Origin: Sphingopyxis sp. | GTDB taxonomy: Bacteria; Pseudomonadota; Alphaproteobacteria; Sphingomonadales; Sphingomonadaceae | Reading direction: 5' to 3' | Assembly (NCBI GenBank): GCA_016463225.1 | Contig: JAEMRT010000013.1 | Coordinates: forward strand, 1 to 64,000 | DNA length: 64,000 nucleotides | In this document: positions 15,581-24,644 of the stretch, in pieces | Position numbering within the stretch: position 1 is the stretch's first letter | Layout: every line of letters begins with the position of its first letter | Translations under genes and position numbers: made by a program | Notes under the pieces: model-generated | Told to the model about the DNA's origin: nothing | Database searches by the model: none | The model's input: only the letters and a program-made list of their open reading frames with translations

Positions 15581-17911
15581 TTAGAACTTGTAGCCCGCCT
15601 CGACGCCCCAGATGCGGGGTTCGTTGACGAAGCCGGTCAGATTGTTGAAGTCGATCCCGCCGACTGCCGACGTGTCGTTGGTCACGTTGCGGACAAAGGC
15701 GGCGAAGTCGTAATTGTCGGTCTTGTACCCGACGCGCACGCCGCCCTCGAGCTGGCGCTTGTCCTGGAATTCGACCGATTCATACAGGAAGAAGTTGATC
15801 TTCGAGCGGTACGACCAGTCGGTATAGGCATAGATTTCGCCATCGCCGACCGGGATGCCATATTTGGCGGTCCAGTTGGCGATCCAGCGCGGGGATTGCG
15901 GCAGGCTGTTGCCGTCGATGTTGACGATCGCCGGCGCAAAGGGCGCCGCCGCCACGACTACCGGATCGAGGATCGTGCACAGCGACACATTGGGAAAGGT
16001 GTCGACGCGCGTTGCGCCGCACGCCGCCGTGGTCAGGCCGGGATCGCGGATTTCGGTGTGGTTGTAGCTGAGCCCCGCGGTCAGCAGCAGGCGGTCGACC
16101 GGCGCAAATTCGGCGTCGAGTTCGAAGCCGTAACCACGGACGTTGTCGGCGTTGATCAGCCGGTTGGCGTTGACCCCGCCGCCGACCGCGGTCAGCTGCG
16201 CATCGTTGAGGTCGTAGCGGTAGCCCGACAGGTTGATGCGGGCGCGGCCATCGAACAGCGTCGATTTGATTCCGGCTTCATACGAGGTGATCGTTTCGGA
16301 ATCGCCGATGGTGACCCCCGATTCGAGCGGCGTCGCGGTTGCCGGCGGGAACAGGATGCGCCCCTGGATGCTCGGCGCGCGATAACCCCGCGCGACGCGG
16401 GCATAAAGGTTGATGTCGTCGGTCGCCGCATAGGCGATGTTCGCATCCCAGGTGACATTATTGTCGCTGACCCGGCGGTTGACCGTGCCCAGCGGGTTCT
16501 GGAGGAAATTCGGGAACTGCGTATCCTTGCTGCGCACCACCGTATAGCGGCGCTTGTCGTCGTTGTAGCGGATGCCGCCGGTGACGCTCAGCTGCTCGGT
16601 CACATGATAGGTGGCCGACCCGAACACGCCATAGGCTTTGCTCTTCTGGGACTGCGCGACGATGATGTTGACCCCGCCGACCGGATTGTTCGGATCGCCC
16701 ATCGTCGAATAATTTTCGCTCAAAATATCGAGATCTTCGTCGAAGTAGAAGAAACCGGCCTGATAGGCGAGCGGTCCGTTGCCATTGCTTTCGAGGCGCA
16801 GTTCCTGGGTGAACTGCTTCAGGTGCGGGACGCTGTCGCGCGTCTCGGCGGTGAAGGGAATTTCGCCGGGGCCGTAAAGATTGGGCGGCAGGAAATTGGC
16901 GCCGAAGCCGCCGTCGACGTCGCCGACCGAGGTCGCGTGACCCTTCCAGTAGCTGGTCACCGACACGAGCGAGACCGGGCCGGCATCCCAGGTGATCCGC
17001 GCCGAGGCGTTGCCGGTGCGCACCCGCTGTTCATTCTGGCCGTCGGTCGAGACACGATAGCGGTCGAAATTGGCGTTGAGGCCCTCTTCGCCGCGCGTGA
17101 AGACATTGGCGCGGAACACGCGTGCGGTGCCGTTGAGCCGGCGCAGCTGGCCGGTCAGCAGGATGTCGAGCGTGTCGGTCGGCTTGACCAGCCCCTGAAA
17201 GCGAAGCGCGAATTCGTTGAAACCTTCGAGCGCGTCCTTCGTCGTTCCCGACGGCAGCACATTGTCGACATAGTCGTCCTGGCGCTGATACATCGCCGAC
17301 AGGCGCAGCGCGACCTGTTCGCCGACCGGGCCGCCGACGGCGCCCTGCGCATTCACCGCGTTGAAGCGGCCATAGGACAGGCGGCCATAGCCCTCGAACG
17401 TATCAGAGGGTCTCACCGAATCGAACTTGACGATGCCCGCGGGGGTGTTGCGACCGAACAGCGTGCCCTGCGGCCCGCGCAGCACTTCGACGCGATCGAC
17501 GTCGAACACCGGAAAGCCCTTCAGGATCGGGTTTTCGAGCACGACATCGTCATAGACGAGGCTGACCGGTTGCGACGCGTTGAAATCGAAATCGGTGTTG
17601 CCGAGGCCGCGAATGTAGAAGCGGGGGAAGGTGCGACCGAACGAGGATTCGACCACGAGGCTGGGAACCCGCGCCGACAGCGCCCGGACATCCTGCCCGC
17701 CGGCCCCGATCGCGTCGAGCTTGTCGCCCGAGACCGCGGTGATCGAAATCGGAACGTCCTGCAAATTTTCCTCGCGGCGCTGCGCCGTGACGATGATTTC
17801 GGCGAGGCCGCTTTCCTCAGCGGCGGGTGCTTCCTGCGCGGCGGCGGGAGCGACCCAGCTCGGCGCGGCGAGGGCAAAAGCTATAGCGAGTGTGGAAGGA
17901 AAGTGGCGCAT
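15581..17911 (-). CDS. TonB-dependent outer-membrane receptor
   Basis: A 776-residue receptor. Signal peptide 1-25 (ending PAAAQ), a TonB-box-like EIIVTAQRREENLQDVPISI, a plug domain (about 40-155, with VEVLRGPQGTLFGRNTPAGIV) and a C-terminal 22-strand barrel ending in EAGYKF, whose terminal aromatic is needed for BAM assembly. The sequence resembles the large FyuA/CirA-like class common in sphingomonads, which take up siderophores, plant compounds or polymers; the ligand is not identifiable. It is transcribed alone, 157 nt from the gshA stop. Confidence 0.93.
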   Translation of the reverse strand: MRHFPSTLAIAFALAAPSWVAPAAAQEAPAAEESGLAEIIVTAQRREENLQDVPISITAVSGDKLDAIGAGGQDVRALSARVPSLVVESSFGRTFPRFYIRGLGNTDFDFNASQPVSLVYDDVVLENPILKGFPVFDVDRVEVLRGPQGTLFGRNTPAGIVKFDSVRPSDTFEGYGRLSYGRFNAVNAQGAVGGPVGEQVALRLSAMYQRQDDYVDNVLPSGTTKDALEGFNEFALRFQGLVKPTDTLDILLTGQLRRLNGTARVFRANVFTRGEEGLNANFDRYRVSTDGQNEQRVRTGNASARITWDAGPVSLVSVTSYWKGHATSVGDVDGGFGANFLPPNLYGPGEIPFTAETRDSVPHLKQFTQELRLESNGNGPLAYQAGFFYFDEDLDILSENYSTMGDPNNPVGGVNIIVAQSQKSKAYGVFGSATYHVTEQLSVTGGIRYNDDKRRYTVVRSKDTQFPNFLQNPLGTVNRRVSDNNVTWDANIAYAATDDINLYARVARGYRAPSIQGRILFPPATATPLESGVTIGDSETITSYEAGIKSTLFDGRARINLSGYRYDLNDAQLTAVGGGVNANRLINADNVRGYGFELDAEFAPVDRLLLTAGLSYNHTEIRDPGLTTAACGATRVDTFPNVSLCTILDPVVVAAAPFAPAIVNIDGNSLPQSPRWIANWTAKYGIPVGDGEIYAYTDWSYRSKINFFLYESVEFQDKRQLEGGVRVGYKTDNYDFAAFVRNVTNDTSAVGGIDFNNLTGFVNEPRIWGVEAGYKF

Positions 17912-18068
17912 GGCAAGCTTCCTGAAACAGAGGTGGCGATGGGAGAGGCGGAAAACCAATTGCTCTTTGGCTTTGCGCGCGCGCGCGATCAATCGCGGAA
18001 GCGGTTTCCGCTGACTTTCGTGTCAGCAGTGTTGCGCTTTTGCTGCACTTTGGGGCGTGCGGCGCCTG

Positions 18069-19451
18069 TTAAAAGCTAAGCTCGTCGTAGATTTTCGACA
18101 AGTCGTGGTTCCACGGCCCCTCGTAGCGGTCCATCAGGTCGTGCGCGGGGGATTTTCCGCTCTTGGCGATGCGGCGGAGGGGTTCGAGGAAACCGACTTC
18201 ATTGTCGCCCATCGAATTGACCTCGCCGCGCGCCGCGAGGCCTGCAGCGGCAATGTCGAGCACGCGGTGCGCGAGCTCGCCCACCGTGCCGCCGCCCGGC
18301 GCCGGGGCGTCGAGGCCTTCGCTCGGTACCGCGTCGCGCAGGATCTGCTGTTCCTCGATGCTCCAGCCCTTGACCAGATCCCACGCCGCGTCGAGCGCGC
18401 CCTGGTCATAGAGCAGGCCGACCCACAGCGCCGGGAGCGCGCAGATGCGGTTCCACGGGCCGCCGTCGGCGCCGCGCATTTCGAGAAAGCTTTTCAGCCG
18501 CACTTCGGGGAAGGCGGTCGAAAGATGGTCGTTCCAGTCGGACAGGCGCGGCTTCTCACCGGGGAGCGCGGGCAGCTCGCCTTTCAGGAAATCGCGGAAG
18601 CTCTGCCCCGCGGCGTCGATATATTTGCCGTCGCGGAAGACGAAATACATCGGCACGTCGAGCATATAGTCGACATAGCGCTCATAACCGAAACCATCCT
18701 CGAACACGAAAGGCAGCATGCCGGTGCGCGCGGGATCGGTGTCGGTCCAGATATGGCTGCGGTACGACATAAAGCCGTTGGGCTTGCCTTCGGTGAAAGG
18801 CGAGGAAGCGAAGAGCGCGGTGGCGAGCGGTTGCAGCGCCAGCGACACGCGGAATTTCTGCACCATGTCGGCCTCGGACGAATAGTCGAGGTTGGTCTGG
18901 ATCGTGCAGGTGCGCAGCATCATGTCGAGGCCCATGGTGCCGACGCGCGGCATATGGTCGAGCATGATCTTGTAGCGGCCCTTGGGCATGATCGGCAGTT
19001 CGGCGCGCGCCTTGTCGGGCCACATGCCGACCCCGAGAAAGCCGAGGCCGAGTTCGGCGCCGACTTCCTTGACCTGTTTCAGATGTCGACCGGTTTCGGC
19101 GCAGGTCTGGTGAAGATTCTCGAGCGGCGCGCCCGACAGTTCGAGCTGGCCCGCGGGTTCGAGGCTGACCGTGCCGTCGCTCCCCGCGAGCGCGATCACC
19201 TTGCCGCCCTCGATCACCGGTTCCCAGCCGAAGCGGGTGAGCGCCATCAACAGGTCGTGGATGCCGCCGGGTTCGTCATAGGAGGGCGCGCGGTGGTCGG
19301 CGGTGCGATAGACGAATTTTTCATGCTCGGTACCGATCCGCCAGCGGTCCTTGGGCTTCTCGCCCTGGATCATCGGGGTGGCCAGTTCGTCGCGATGTTC
19401 GACGATGGGATCGTTGCTGTCCGAAGCGGTGCGCGTGCTCATATCGCGCAT
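18069..19451 (-). CDS. gshA: Glutamate-cysteine ligase, plant/alphaproteobacterial type
   Basis: A 460-residue enzyme of the GCS2 type (RWRIGTEHEKFVY near the start, LEPAGQLELSG at about 95, MMLRTCTIQTNLDYSSEADM, and FLEMRGADGG for substrate and Mg binding). It makes gamma-glutamylcysteine from glutamate and cysteine with ATP, the first step of glutathione synthesis, in the cytoplasm. A second in-frame ATG at 19442 is an alternative start. Glutathione made here would serve the GSTs encoded at 2.9 and 6.5 kb. Confidence 0.95.
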   Translation of the reverse strand: MRDMSTRTASDSNDPIVEHRDELATPMIQGEKPKDRWRIGTEHEKFVYRTADHRAPSYDEPGGIHDLLMALTRFGWEPVIEGGKVIALAGSDGTVSLEPAGQLELSGAPLENLHQTCAETGRHLKQVKEVGAELGLGFLGVGMWPDKARAELPIMPKGRYKIMLDHMPRVGTMGLDMMLRTCTIQTNLDYSSEADMVQKFRVSLALQPLATALFASSPFTEGKPNGFMSYRSHIWTDTDPARTGMLPFVFEDGFGYERYVDYMLDVPMYFVFRDGKYIDAAGQSFRDFLKGELPALPGEKPRLSDWNDHLSTAFPEVRLKSFLEMRGADGGPWNRICALPALWVGLLYDQGALDAAWDLVKGWSIEEQQILRDAVPSEGLDAPAPGGGTVGELAHRVLDIAAAGLAARGEVNSMGDNEVGFLEPLRRIAKSGKSPAHDLMDRYEGPWNHDLSKIYDELSF

Positions 19452-19506
19452 TTAGACTGTTCAGTACAGAATGCAATCGACTGTTGAGCAGGCGCTTGAT
19501 TGGGCG

Positions 19507-21573
19507 CTATTTGACCAGCCCGCGCAGGTTGATCGTAAAGCTCGACCCCGGCATCATCGACCCTTTGGGACGGATGCGGACGTGGGTCACCGCCGCGTCG
19601 ACGCCATTGGCATCGGCGGTCGGCGCATAGGTCCAGCTGGCGCCCCCATTGTCCGAAAACTCCAGATCGTCGGTCGTGCTCGACAGGCTGGTGAAGCTGT
19701 AGGTCAGCGCGCTGGTGCTGGCAGTAAACGCGATCGGGCCGGGACCGGGGGCATAGCTGCCGACAGACAGGCTGAGATTCGCCGGGATCGCGTCGGTGAC
19801 GATGACGCTGTTGCTCGTCGCGCTGGTGCTGGCGGGTGCGGTGATGGTCAGCGTGTAATTCGCAAAGCCGCCGGGGATCAGTTTGGGGTTGGTCAGGCCG
19901 TTCAGCGGGTCGCTGTAGGCGACCGACGTCTTGGCGATCGATAGCGGCGCGACATAGCTGTTGGTAAAGGTGCAGACGATCGCGGTGTCGGCGGCGTTCA
20001 CCGTCAGCACATTGGTGGCAAGCGCGGTATTGTTGCCCGTGCAGGCGAGCGCCTGACCGTAGTTCGCGCCGTTGCCGACGATGAAAGTCTCGCTCAGCGC
20101 GGCGCTTTCGGCGGCATAGACGGTGACAGCGGCGTTGGTGTCGGTCTCGTTTGCGCTGTTGGCGACCGACGACAGGCTGGCGTTGTTGATCAGGCCGCTG
20201 GTCGTGACGGTCACGGCGTTGGCCGTCACCGCATTGACCCAGGTCTTGCGCACGACAAGCGTCGCCGATCGGCGGCTGTTGGTCCAGGTACAGGTAAGCG
20301 AGGTGCCCGAGGGCATGACGACGGTTCGGCTGAGCCCGCTGCCCGCGGTGGCGACGACGACATTGTCGCTGTTGCGGCGGCATTCGATGCTGCTGTTGTA
20401 GTTCGCTGCGGCGCCGGTCGTATAGGCTTCGGTCAGGGTGAGCGTGCTGCCGGGAATCGCAACCGCCGTCGCATTGGTTGACGCGCCGCCGACGGTTGAC
20501 GTCCCGGCGGTGGCGGCAAAGCCGCCGGTGATCGCCAGACCGACGGCATCGCCAGCGATCCCGGTGACCCAGTTTTTGGCCAGCACCACCGGCGAGTCAT
20601 TGTCGGTGATCGTGTAGGTGCTCGCGGCGCGCGGCGCGCCGCCACAGCTCGTGGTGCTCGACACGGTGTAGCCGGTGCCGGCGTTCAGCGCGATCTGGAT
20701 CGTTTCGCTGCCCTCGTTTGCCGTGTCGTCGACGATCTGGATGCCGAGCGGAACCGCGGTGTTCTGATAGGTACCGGCCGGGATGGTGACCGTGAAGCTC
20801 GCGCCGCCGCCGGGGGTGGTATAATCGGTGCCGCGCACCGCGGTGCCGCCGGTGATGCCGACATTGACCGTTTGCGCTGTGAACAGCGTGCCGTTGACGG
20901 TGAGCGTCGGCAGGCTTGTGGTGGCGAGTGATTCGACACCCGAGGCCGACGTCGTTGACAACTCAATAAAGGGATTCAGCGTGATCCGGATGTCGTCGAG
21001 GAAATTCCCGAGGCTGCCCGGGTCGGTGGTGACGAACTGGACGCGCTGGATGCCCGATGCGCCGCCATAGGTCGTCGACCCGGCATTGACGTTCCAGACA
21101 TTGTTGATCGTCGATGCCTGGGTCGCCAGCGCCTGGATCAATGTGCCGCTGCTGGTGGCAACCTGAAACCGTGCGGTCTGTGTCGCCGGGCCGCCTGAAC
21201 GGGCGCGATGGGCAAAGGTCCAGCCTATCGTCTCGCCGCCCACCATGCAGATGTTCTGATAGAGCGCGCCCGGAACATTGGCGTTCATTTCGGCGAACAC
21301 CGATCCGGCATAGGCGGGGACGCCCTGGAAATTGCTGTCCCACAGCTCGATCTCGCCCGATGCCGAGTCCCAGCCGACGACCGAGCCGTTCGCATAGATC
21401 TGGTAATTGGCCGCGCCCGGTCCCTGCGGGTCGTTCGATTCGAACGAAGGGTTGACGATGACGCGCTGTGCCGCCGCCGGGGATGCAACGGCGAGCGCTG
21501 TAGCGGCGATCAGCGCGCAAAGCCTCGATAGGCGGCACGCGTAGCCGTCTGCCGGGATCAATCTGCGGGTCAT
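19507..21573 (-). CDS. Secreted surface protein with Calx-beta-like and DUF11-type repeats
   Basis: A 688-residue Ser/Thr/Ala/Asn-rich exported protein. After a signal peptide (to about residue 36, SPAAAQ) comes a jelly-roll-like domain (VIVNPSFESNDPQGPG ... GWDSASGEIELWDSN). Then a Calx-beta-like segment (RGTDYTTPGG ... IQIVDDTANEGSETIQIAL), repeats ending in CTWTNSR and CTFTNSY, and a C-terminal DUF11-like domain (SIAKTSVAYSDPLNGLTNPKLIPG). No LPXTG or PEP-CTERM anchor is visible. It probably acts in adhesion or the extracellular matrix. It is followed closely upstream by a second protein of the same kind. Confidence 0.75.
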   Translation of the reverse strand: MTRRLIPADGYACRLSRLCALIAATALAVASPAAAQRVIVNPSFESNDPQGPGAANYQIYANGSVVGWDSASGEIELWDSNFQGVPAYAGSVFAEMNANVPGALYQNICMVGGETIGWTFAHRARSGGPATQTARFQVATSSGTLIQALATQASTINNVWNVNAGSTTYGGASGIQRVQFVTTDPGSLGNFLDDIRITLNPFIELSTTSASGVESLATTSLPTLTVNGTLFTAQTVNVGITGGTAVRGTDYTTPGGGASFTVTIPAGTYQNTAVPLGIQIVDDTANEGSETIQIALNAGTGYTVSSTTSCGGAPRAASTYTITDNDSPVVLAKNWVTGIAGDAVGLAITGGFAATAGTSTVGGASTNATAVAIPGSTLTLTEAYTTGAAANYNSSIECRRNSDNVVVATAGSGLSRTVVMPSGTSLTCTWTNSRRSATLVVRKTWVNAVTANAVTVTTSGLINNASLSSVANSANETDTNAAVTVYAAESAALSETFIVGNGANYGQALACTGNNTALATNVLTVNAADTAIVCTFTNSYVAPLSIAKTSVAYSDPLNGLTNPKLIPGGFANYTLTITAPASTSATSNSVIVTDAIPANLSLSVGSYAPGPGPIAFTASTSALTYSFTSLSSTTDDLEFSDNGGASWTYAPTADANGVDAAVTHVRIRPKGSMMPGSSFTINLRGLVK

Positions 21574-21618
21574 TCGGATCTGCTCAAACGTCGATTGGAA
21601 GAGGAAAGTTGATGAAAA

Positions 21619-23622
21619 TCAATTGATTGTCACGTCGAAAGCGACCGCGAGGGCAGCGCCGGGCGCCAGCGTCGGCGCGGTAGCGGCAACACTGGTGCCG
21701 GTGACAGATGCCCCGAACGGATCGCTTTCGTCGGCGCCGGCGGTATCGGCGTCTTCGATTGTCGTCGCCCCTGCGCAGGTCGAGCCGCTGCGCAGCGAAC
21801 CCGCGACAAACGTCGTCGTCGCGGGCAGCGCGTCGGCGACGTTTATCGCGGTCGCCGTGCCGCTGCCATTGTTGGTGACAAGGATGCAATAGCGCATCGT
21901 CGCGCCCGGAATGGCTTTCGGGTTGGTCGTGCCATTGGTCGGGTCGCTGACGATGCTGCTGGTCTTGGCGATCGTCAGGTTGGTCGTTGGGCGGCAGAAG
22001 CTGACGTCGTGGATCGCGATCGCCTGTTGTCCGGGATTGGCAGGGGCGAGGCTGTGGTTGCCATATTCTACGATGACCGTGTCGATCGGGGTATTGAAAG
22101 TCACGACGACATTGCCGTTGGCGCTTGCATCGGCCGAAGTGCCGTCGCCGTAGGCGCTGTTGCCGATGACATAGTTGCTGACTCCGTTAGTCAGCACCGC
22201 GGTGACCGGCGACCCATTGAAGCTGCCCGTCACGGTCACCCGGTCGGCGAATTGCCCGGCGGCATAATCGATGTCGAACAGCCTGAACTGGGCGCCCGGA
22301 ACCGCTGTAGGCAGCGCAAACGTGCTGGTGACGCTCCCCGCCTGACTGGTCATGTCGACGATCTCGAAGAGCGAAAATTGCGCCGGAGAGAAGCCACCGG
22401 TGACGATATTCTGCCGTGTCGGCGACTGGCCGCCATAGGTGGCGTTGTTCAGAAAAGTCCCGCCACTGATTCCGATGTTGAAGTTCATCGTGCCGATTGC
22501 AGTCAGCGGATAGCTGCCGCTCGTCGTCCCCGCGGCCCAGGTGACGCTGTCCCAATCGTGCACTGTCGAGCCGACGGGGCAGACCAGCGTCGGCAGCGTT
22601 CCCGCAACGCGCGTGCCGGCTACGGTGAAACTGGCGGTATCATAATCATCCTCACCCGCGGCGCCATTGGTGGGGGTCGAATCGAAATCGAATGCCGACG
22701 AGGCGCTGACTTCAGCGACATTGGTCACCGTCGCGCCCGCGGTGGCGGTGACGGTGCCGGTGATTGTCAGCGTGCGCGTCGTTCCCGCCGGGATGCTGCC
22801 GACCGTCCACACGCCGGTGGTGCTGTCGTAGCTACCGAAACCTGATGCACCGGTGAAGGCGAAGCCGGCGGGCAGCGTGTCCTGCACCGTCACCCCGGTC
22901 GCGGTCAGCGCCGACCCGCTCGCGTTGGTGACGCTGAGGACGTAGTTGATGCTGGTGCCGAACGTGGGCGCGGCGTTGCTCACCGCCTTGGTCAGCGACA
23001 GGTCGGCCGACGGCGTCATCGGTACCGTCGTGAGGGTCAGGTCGGAACGGGTGAAATTGCCGGTGTCACCGTTCAGCGAGTCGCAGATCGTGAGCTGCCA
23101 CGTTCCGGCCGAACCCTGGCCGTTGAACGCCGCCAGCGTTGCTTCGGACGAGAAGGTGCGCTGATAGGGCGGCGCTGCGGCCGTGTTGTCGTTTGCCGTA
23201 TGCGTCGATACGCTGCTCGCCGCGCTGTCGTCGAACAGCACATTCAGATTGTCCGCCGACGTACCGACATTGGTGATCAGATTTACGACGGTGCCGCTCG
23301 GCGACACCAAAGTCGCGCGGACGTCGCCGCGATAGCTGTGTGTGAACTGGACGCCGACATTGACGTCGGTGATCTGGGCATTGGCGGCGACGGTGAAGCC
23401 CCGCACCATCGGGCTGGTGCAAGTGGTTGCCGTTTCGCTGATCGTACCGGTGGTTGTATTGCTATAGGTCGTGGTTGACTGCGCCGCGGCCGGACTGGCG
23501 GCAAGCGTCAACGCCAGCCCGACGAGCAGCCATAGGGCTCGTACAAACTGCGCGCGCTGGCCCCCACGCCAGCAATATCGGCTCTGGTCCTGCCGTTGCA
23601 TCGGTCCGCTATGCCGGTGCAT
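21619..23622 (-). CDS. Secreted protein with P/Homo B-like and DUF11 domains
   Basis: A 667-residue exported protein with a signal peptide at about 28-48 (ending ASPAAAQ). Next is a proprotein-convertase P-domain-like region (about 60-195: VNVGVQFTHSYRGDVRATLVSPSG ... GTWQLTICDSLNGDTG). A DUF11 domain follows (SLTKAVSNAAPTFGTSINYVLSVTNAS), then a jelly-roll-like middle and a second DUF11 module (IAKTSSIVSDPTNGTTNPKAIPG). It shares the TNPKxIPG signature with the neighbouring gene 45 nt downstream, so the pair probably forms an operon. It may be an adhesin; function unproven. Confidence 0.75.
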   Translation of the reverse strand: MHRHSGPMQRQDQSRYCWRGGQRAQFVRALWLLVGLALTLAASPAAAQSTTTYSNTTTGTISETATTCTSPMVRGFTVAANAQITDVNVGVQFTHSYRGDVRATLVSPSGTVVNLITNVGTSADNLNVLFDDSAASSVSTHTANDNTAAAPPYQRTFSSEATLAAFNGQGSAGTWQLTICDSLNGDTGNFTRSDLTLTTVPMTPSADLSLTKAVSNAAPTFGTSINYVLSVTNASGSALTATGVTVQDTLPAGFAFTGASGFGSYDSTTGVWTVGSIPAGTTRTLTITGTVTATAGATVTNVAEVSASSAFDFDSTPTNGAAGEDDYDTASFTVAGTRVAGTLPTLVCPVGSTVHDWDSVTWAAGTTSGSYPLTAIGTMNFNIGISGGTFLNNATYGGQSPTRQNIVTGGFSPAQFSLFEIVDMTSQAGSVTSTFALPTAVPGAQFRLFDIDYAAGQFADRVTVTGSFNGSPVTAVLTNGVSNYVIGNSAYGDGTSADASANGNVVVTFNTPIDTVIVEYGNHSLAPANPGQQAIAIHDVSFCRPTTNLTIAKTSSIVSDPTNGTTNPKAIPGATMRYCILVTNNGSGTATAINVADALPATTTFVAGSLRSGSTCAGATTIEDADTAGADESDPFGASVTGTSVAATAPTLAPGAALAVAFDVTIN

Positions 23623-23690
23623 AGCTAATATGCGGTTAAAATCGGGGGCTTGGCGCGAATTCTGTCCGGGAACGGAACAGCTTCACGGAT

Positions 23691-24440
23691 TCAGGCGCCG
23701 TCCGTCCAGTCGCCATGCTGCGCCATCCATAGGCTGGTTGCCGCGATCGCCGCGGTTTCGGCGCGCAGGATGCGCGGGCCGAGTGCGATGCGGCGCACCG
23801 CTGCGTTTTCGAGCAAAAGGTCGCGCTCGCGCGTCGTGAATCCGCCCTCGGGTCCGACAAGGATCGCGGCGGGCGCGGGTGCCTCAACGGTGGACAGCGG
23901 CACACCCCCTGCTTCATCCGCGAACAACAGCGCGCGGTCGGTGGGCCATTCGGCCAGCAGCTGCGCCAGTTTGACAGGCTCACCCAGCACCGGCAGCGCG
24001 GTGCGCCCGCATTGCTCGCATGCCTCGATGACCTGCGCCTCCAGTCGCTCGCGCTTGACGCGCTCGACGATCGTACGTTCGGTGATAACGGGTTGCAGCC
24101 GCGCGACGCCCAGTTCGGTCGCCTTTTCGATAATCCAGTCGAGCCGCGCCTTTTTGACCGGGGCAAAACACAGCCACAGATCGGGAACCTGTTCGATGCG
24201 GCGGGTCTGGCGTTCGATCCGGACGGTCAGGGCGCGCCTGCCCGCATCGGCGACGCTGGCCAGCCATTCGCCGCTGCGGTTGTCGAACAACAGGACCGGC
24301 GCGCCAATTTTCAGCCGCATGACATTGAGCAGATAATGAGCTGCAGGGCCGTCGATGATCGGCGCGGCGCCCGGCGCCAGCGGCATATCGACAAACAGGC
24401 GTGGGGTGCTGGCGGGCGGCCAGGCAGGAGTCGCGGGCAT
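23691..24440 (-). CDS. rsmE: 16S rRNA (uracil(1498)-N3)-methyltransferase
   Basis: A 249-residue SPOUT methyltransferase. An N-terminal PUA-like domain (RLFVDMPLAPG ... AAHYLLNVMRLKIG) precedes the knotted C-terminal domain with KATELGVARLQPVITERTIV, LVGPEGGFTTRERDLL and LGPRILRAETAAIAA, the SAM-binding knot. It methylates U1498 in helix 44 of 16S rRNA. The frame is open far upstream, but MPATPAWPP at 24440 gives the family length. It is upstream of the two surface-protein genes on the same strand (68-nt gap). Confidence 0.95.
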   Translation of the reverse strand: MPATPAWPPASTPRLFVDMPLAPGAAPIIDGPAAHYLLNVMRLKIGAPVLLFDNRSGEWLASVADAGRRALTVRIERQTRRIEQVPDLWLCFAPVKKARLDWIIEKATELGVARLQPVITERTIVERVKRERLEAQVIEACEQCGRTALPVLGEPVKLAQLLAEWPTDRALLFADEAGGVPLSTVEAPAPAAILVGPEGGFTTRERDLLLENAAVRRIALGPRILRAETAAIAATSLWMAQHGDWTDGA

Positions 24441-24644
24441 GGGCAGAGCGATAGCAGACGCCGATATTTTGCACACCCGCCGCGTGCTGCGCGCCATCTT
24501 GTCCCGGTCCGGGGCGAAATGGCTGTTTTGAGCGCATATCCGATCGTGGGCGATTAGCAGTTTGGTAAGCAGTTCCGTCCTAGTGCGAGGTACCAGCCAC
24601 GCATCTGTAGTGGGCCGCGTGTCTGGACCAAGAGGGGTTAGACC

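Noticed and set aside
17912-18068. A GCTGAC-N6-GTCAGC hairpin as gshA promoter or terminator
   Set aside because: Stem is only 6 bp and no U-tract or promoter pattern is placed correctly.
15896-18079. A 727-codon open frame on the plus strand opposite the TonB receptor gene
   Set aside because: High-GC antisense frame with low-complexity Arg/Asp/Val composition, no domain pattern, and a strong real gene on the other strand.
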